From positions 186,001 through 250,000 of the forward strand of contig JADIZZ010000003.1 of assembly GCA_016704535.1 (NCBI GenBank): a DNA stretch of 64,000 nucleotides, in the 5' to 3' direction. This DNA is from Betaproteobacteria bacterium (GTDB lineage Bacteria; Pseudomonadota; Gammaproteobacteria; Burkholderiales; Burkholderiaceae_C). The notes beneath the pieces were generated by a model. It searched no databases. It saw only the letters and a program-made list of their open reading frames with translations, and was not told the origin of the DNA. Position 1 is the first letter of the stretch. Every line of letters begins with the position of its first letter. Positions 63,603 to 64,000 of this stretch are shown piece after piece. Position numbers and translations under genes: made by a program.

Positions 63603-64000
63603 GGGCGGCCGGGTGCCAGGCCCATCTCGCGCCGGTACCACTCGTGGAAGTGCTGCATGCCGTCTTCCATCGGGCTCTGGTAAGGGCCGGCGTCGTCGTC
63701 GCCGCGCATCATCAGTGCCTTGCGGCCGGCGTCCATGCGCAGCGCGATCTCGTCGTCCTCGATGCAGGTTTCCATGTAGGCAGCCTGCTGGGCGTCGATG
63801 AACTCGCGCTCGAAGGCCACGATCTCCTCGGGGTAGAAGAACTCGACCAGGTTCAGCGTCTTCTGCGGCCCTTGCGGGAACAGCGTGCTGACCACCAGCA
63901 CGTGCGGATACCACTCGACCATCACCGTCGGGTAGTACGTCAGCCAGATGGCACCCTGCGTCGGCGCTTCGCCATTGCGGTACTTCAGCACCGCCTGATG
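63599..64000 (-). CDS. Aromatic ring-hydroxylating dioxygenase alpha-subunit-like (Rieske) protein, C-terminal part
   Basis: The reading frame enters from beyond the window and ends at 63599, giving the last 133 residues. WLTYYPTVMVEWYPHVLVVSTLFP and NLVEFFYPEEIVAFEREFIDAQQAAYMETCIEDDEIALRMDAGRKAL match the C-terminal catalytic (SRPBCC) domain of Rieske oxygenase alpha subunits of the choline-monooxygenase-like group. The Rieske and iron sites are outside the window, so no substrate can be suggested. Confidence 0.82.
   Translation of the reverse strand, partial: HQAVLKYRNGEAPTQGAIWLTYYPTVMVEWYPHVLVVSTLFPQGPQKTLNLVEFFYPEEIVAFEREFIDAQQAAYMETCIEDDEIALRMDAGRKALMMRGDDDAGPYQSPMEDGMQHFHEWYRREMGLAPGRP

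Overview
The window looks like a chromosomal segment of a high-GC betaproteobacterium of the order Burkholderiales. Three things point that way: the housekeeping gene order (argD-argF, DUF3579, rpsT, murJ, sirB1, hda, pcnB, folK; rpsP-rimM-trmD-rplS; nudL-cobD-rsgA-PCD-M48-orn; ppk1-sixA-ppx), the strong G/C preference at third codon positions, and the many GTG starts and 4-base stop/start overlaps. No phage, insertion sequence, CRISPR array or rRNA was seen.

Layout. 1-5.1 kb, minus strand: a branched-chain amino-acid type ABC transporter (livHMGF) followed by an AMP-forming acyl-CoA ligase cut by the window edge. 5.3-20.4 kb: a respiratory formate dehydrogenase (FDH) and selenocysteine island. 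It holds mobA, a TorD-type chaperone, a frameshifted polyferredoxin, DUF3305/DUF3306, selA, tRNA-Sec, selB, and then fdhX-fdhA-fdhB-(lipoprotein)-fdhI-(small secreted protein)-fdhD. 20.4-23.4 kb: moeA and a tungstate-type ABC transporter (tupBC), which suit the Mo/W cofactor of the FDH. 23.4-36 kb: mixed metabolism (threonine aldolase, Mpo1-like protein, dcd, Zn-protease, CoA transferase, M20 peptidase, ArsS operon, FAH hydrolase, SDR, cupin, PNPOx). 36-55 kb: arginine synthesis, translation and RNA housekeeping, and phosphate uptake. 55-61 kb: polyphosphate metabolism and a ZIP transporter. 61-64 kb: uspA, a sulfurtransferase, an EamA transporter and the C-terminus of a Rieske oxygenase.

The most striking observation is in the selenocysteine system. 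The tRNA between selB and selA has the architecture of tRNA-Sec (8+5 acceptor/T arms, 6-bp D stem, long variable arm), but its anticodon is GCA, which reads the cysteine codons UGC/UGU, instead of UCA. The formate dehydrogenase catalytic subunit 3 kb away has UGC, not UGA, at the selenocysteine position (codon 208). That UGC is followed by a SECIS-like hairpin that keeps U17, G23 and U24 (E. coli fdhF numbering) at exactly the expected spacing. The matched changes in tRNA and codon, with selA and selB intact, argue that selenocysteine is inserted at a sense (cysteine) codon. This would be a recoded selenocysteine system that standard UGA-based searches and tRNA callers would miss. Failure to insert Sec would give a full-length Cys enzyme rather than a truncated one.

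Other points: an apparent single-base deletion in the FDH-associated polyferredoxin; PhoB-box-like direct repeats before ppk1 and before the DUF47-pit operon; a perfect FNR/ANR-type palindrome before uspA; a perfect 10-bp-arm dyad before the arsS operon; and two hairpins in the leader of tupBC.
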